From contig OX457031.1 of assembly GCA_949752745.1 (NCBI GenBank), positions 48,394,162 to 48,458,161 of the forward strand: a DNA stretch of 64,000 bases, given 5' to 3'. This DNA comes from Protula sp. h YS-2021 (taxonomy: Eukaryota; Annelida; Polychaeta; Sabellida; Serpulidae). Positions 63,636 to 64,000 of this stretch are shown one piece after another. How positions within the stretch are numbered: the stretch's first letter is position 1; each line of letters starts with the position of its first letter. The notes beneath the pieces are model-generated. The model did no database searches, was not told the DNA's origin, and worked only from the letters and a program-made list of their open reading frames with translations. A program made the position numbers and the translations under genes.

Positions 63636-63970
63636 GAACTTGCCACTGGTCACGGAATGCATTCATGAGAGATGTTGTGTGACACACGACATACACAAGA
63701 TCTCGTCACTGGTTACAAAATGCATTCATGTGAGATGTTATGTGACAGGCGACATACACAAGATCTCGTCACTGGTTACGAAATATATTCATTTAAGATG
63801 TTATCTGACACACGACATGCACAAGATCTCGTCACTGGTTATGAAATGCATCAAGGTAAGATGTTATGTGACGCACGACATACACAAGATCTCGTCACTA
63901 GTTACGAACTGCATTCATGTAAGATGTTATCTGACACACGACATACACAAGATCTGGAATGTATTTAATT
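63636..63970 (+). repeat. 63-bp minisatellite
   Basis: About five units of GATGTTATGTGACACACGAC / ATACACAAGATCTCGTCACT / GGTTACGAAATGCATTCAT at exact 63-base spacing (63669, 63732, 63795, 63858, 63921). As 63 is divisible by three, two frames stay open across it; these are not genes. Confidence 0.92.
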
Positions 63971-64000
63971 AAGATGTGATCACACACACACCATATACAA

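Noticed and set aside
63640..63972. Two overlapping His-rich proteins
   Set aside because: Produced by the 63-bp repeat being a multiple of three.

Overview
The window is nuclear DNA from an animal, most likely an invertebrate. It is AT-rich and repeat-dense, with spliced genes, TATA promoters, poly(A) signals, LTR and non-LTR retrotransposons, DNA-transposon remnants and SINE-like tRNA-derived pieces. I cannot name the species or phylum from sequence alone.

Layout. (1) 1-2290: first coding exon of a minus-strand type II membrane protein that runs off the left edge, then gene-free DNA. (2) 2297-24129: a nearly complete Polinton/Maverick (adintovirus-like) element with a perfect 6-bp target duplication (GTTAAT) and terminal inverted repeats. 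(3) 24379-40126: a head-to-tail array of three internally deleted BEL/Pao-type retrotransposon bodies sharing four LTRs, on the minus strand. (4) 40127-60600: mostly intergenic, with two MITE-like elements, minisatellites, a decayed Tc1-like transposase, a possible DIRS-like RT scrap, a SINE-like piece and a second, heavily decayed BEL/Pao element (54303-58808). (5) 60616-63119: exons of a minus-strand host gene for a START-domain lipid-transfer protein, with two tandem alternative last exons. (6) A 63-bp minisatellite ends the window.

The Polinton carries the replication and virion genes expected of the group: retroviral-type integrase with a chromodomain, FtsK/HerA-type packaging ATPase, protein-primed family B DNA polymerase, double-jelly-roll major capsid protein, penton-like minor capsid protein, a pVI/pX-like basic protein and an adenain-type protease. 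Morphogenesis genes run rightward (8353-15818), often joined by ATGA stop/start overlaps. Polymerase and ssDNA-binding genes run leftward and converge on them. The rest is accessory: a RING-finger protein, several other Cys-rich proteins, a NADAR/YbiA-type predicted N-glycosidase, a family of about five PC4-like ssDNA-binding proteins, a three-member family of small helical proteins, an acidic regulator-like protein and a predicted lipid-anchored small protein. Promoters are recurrent modules of C/G-rich tract plus TATATAA or TATAAAA.

The main break in the element is a 1.6-kb LINE fragment inserted at the catalytic histidine codon of the protease. A PC4-like gene at 5950-6289 and the right-end gene (22205-23399) also change frame. 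Most other genes are open, so the insertion looks young. The most novel-looking points are the NADAR enzyme, the PC4-like expansion, the reused promoter/terminator block beside the left TIR, the mosaic shared-LTR array and the duplicated last exon of the START gene.
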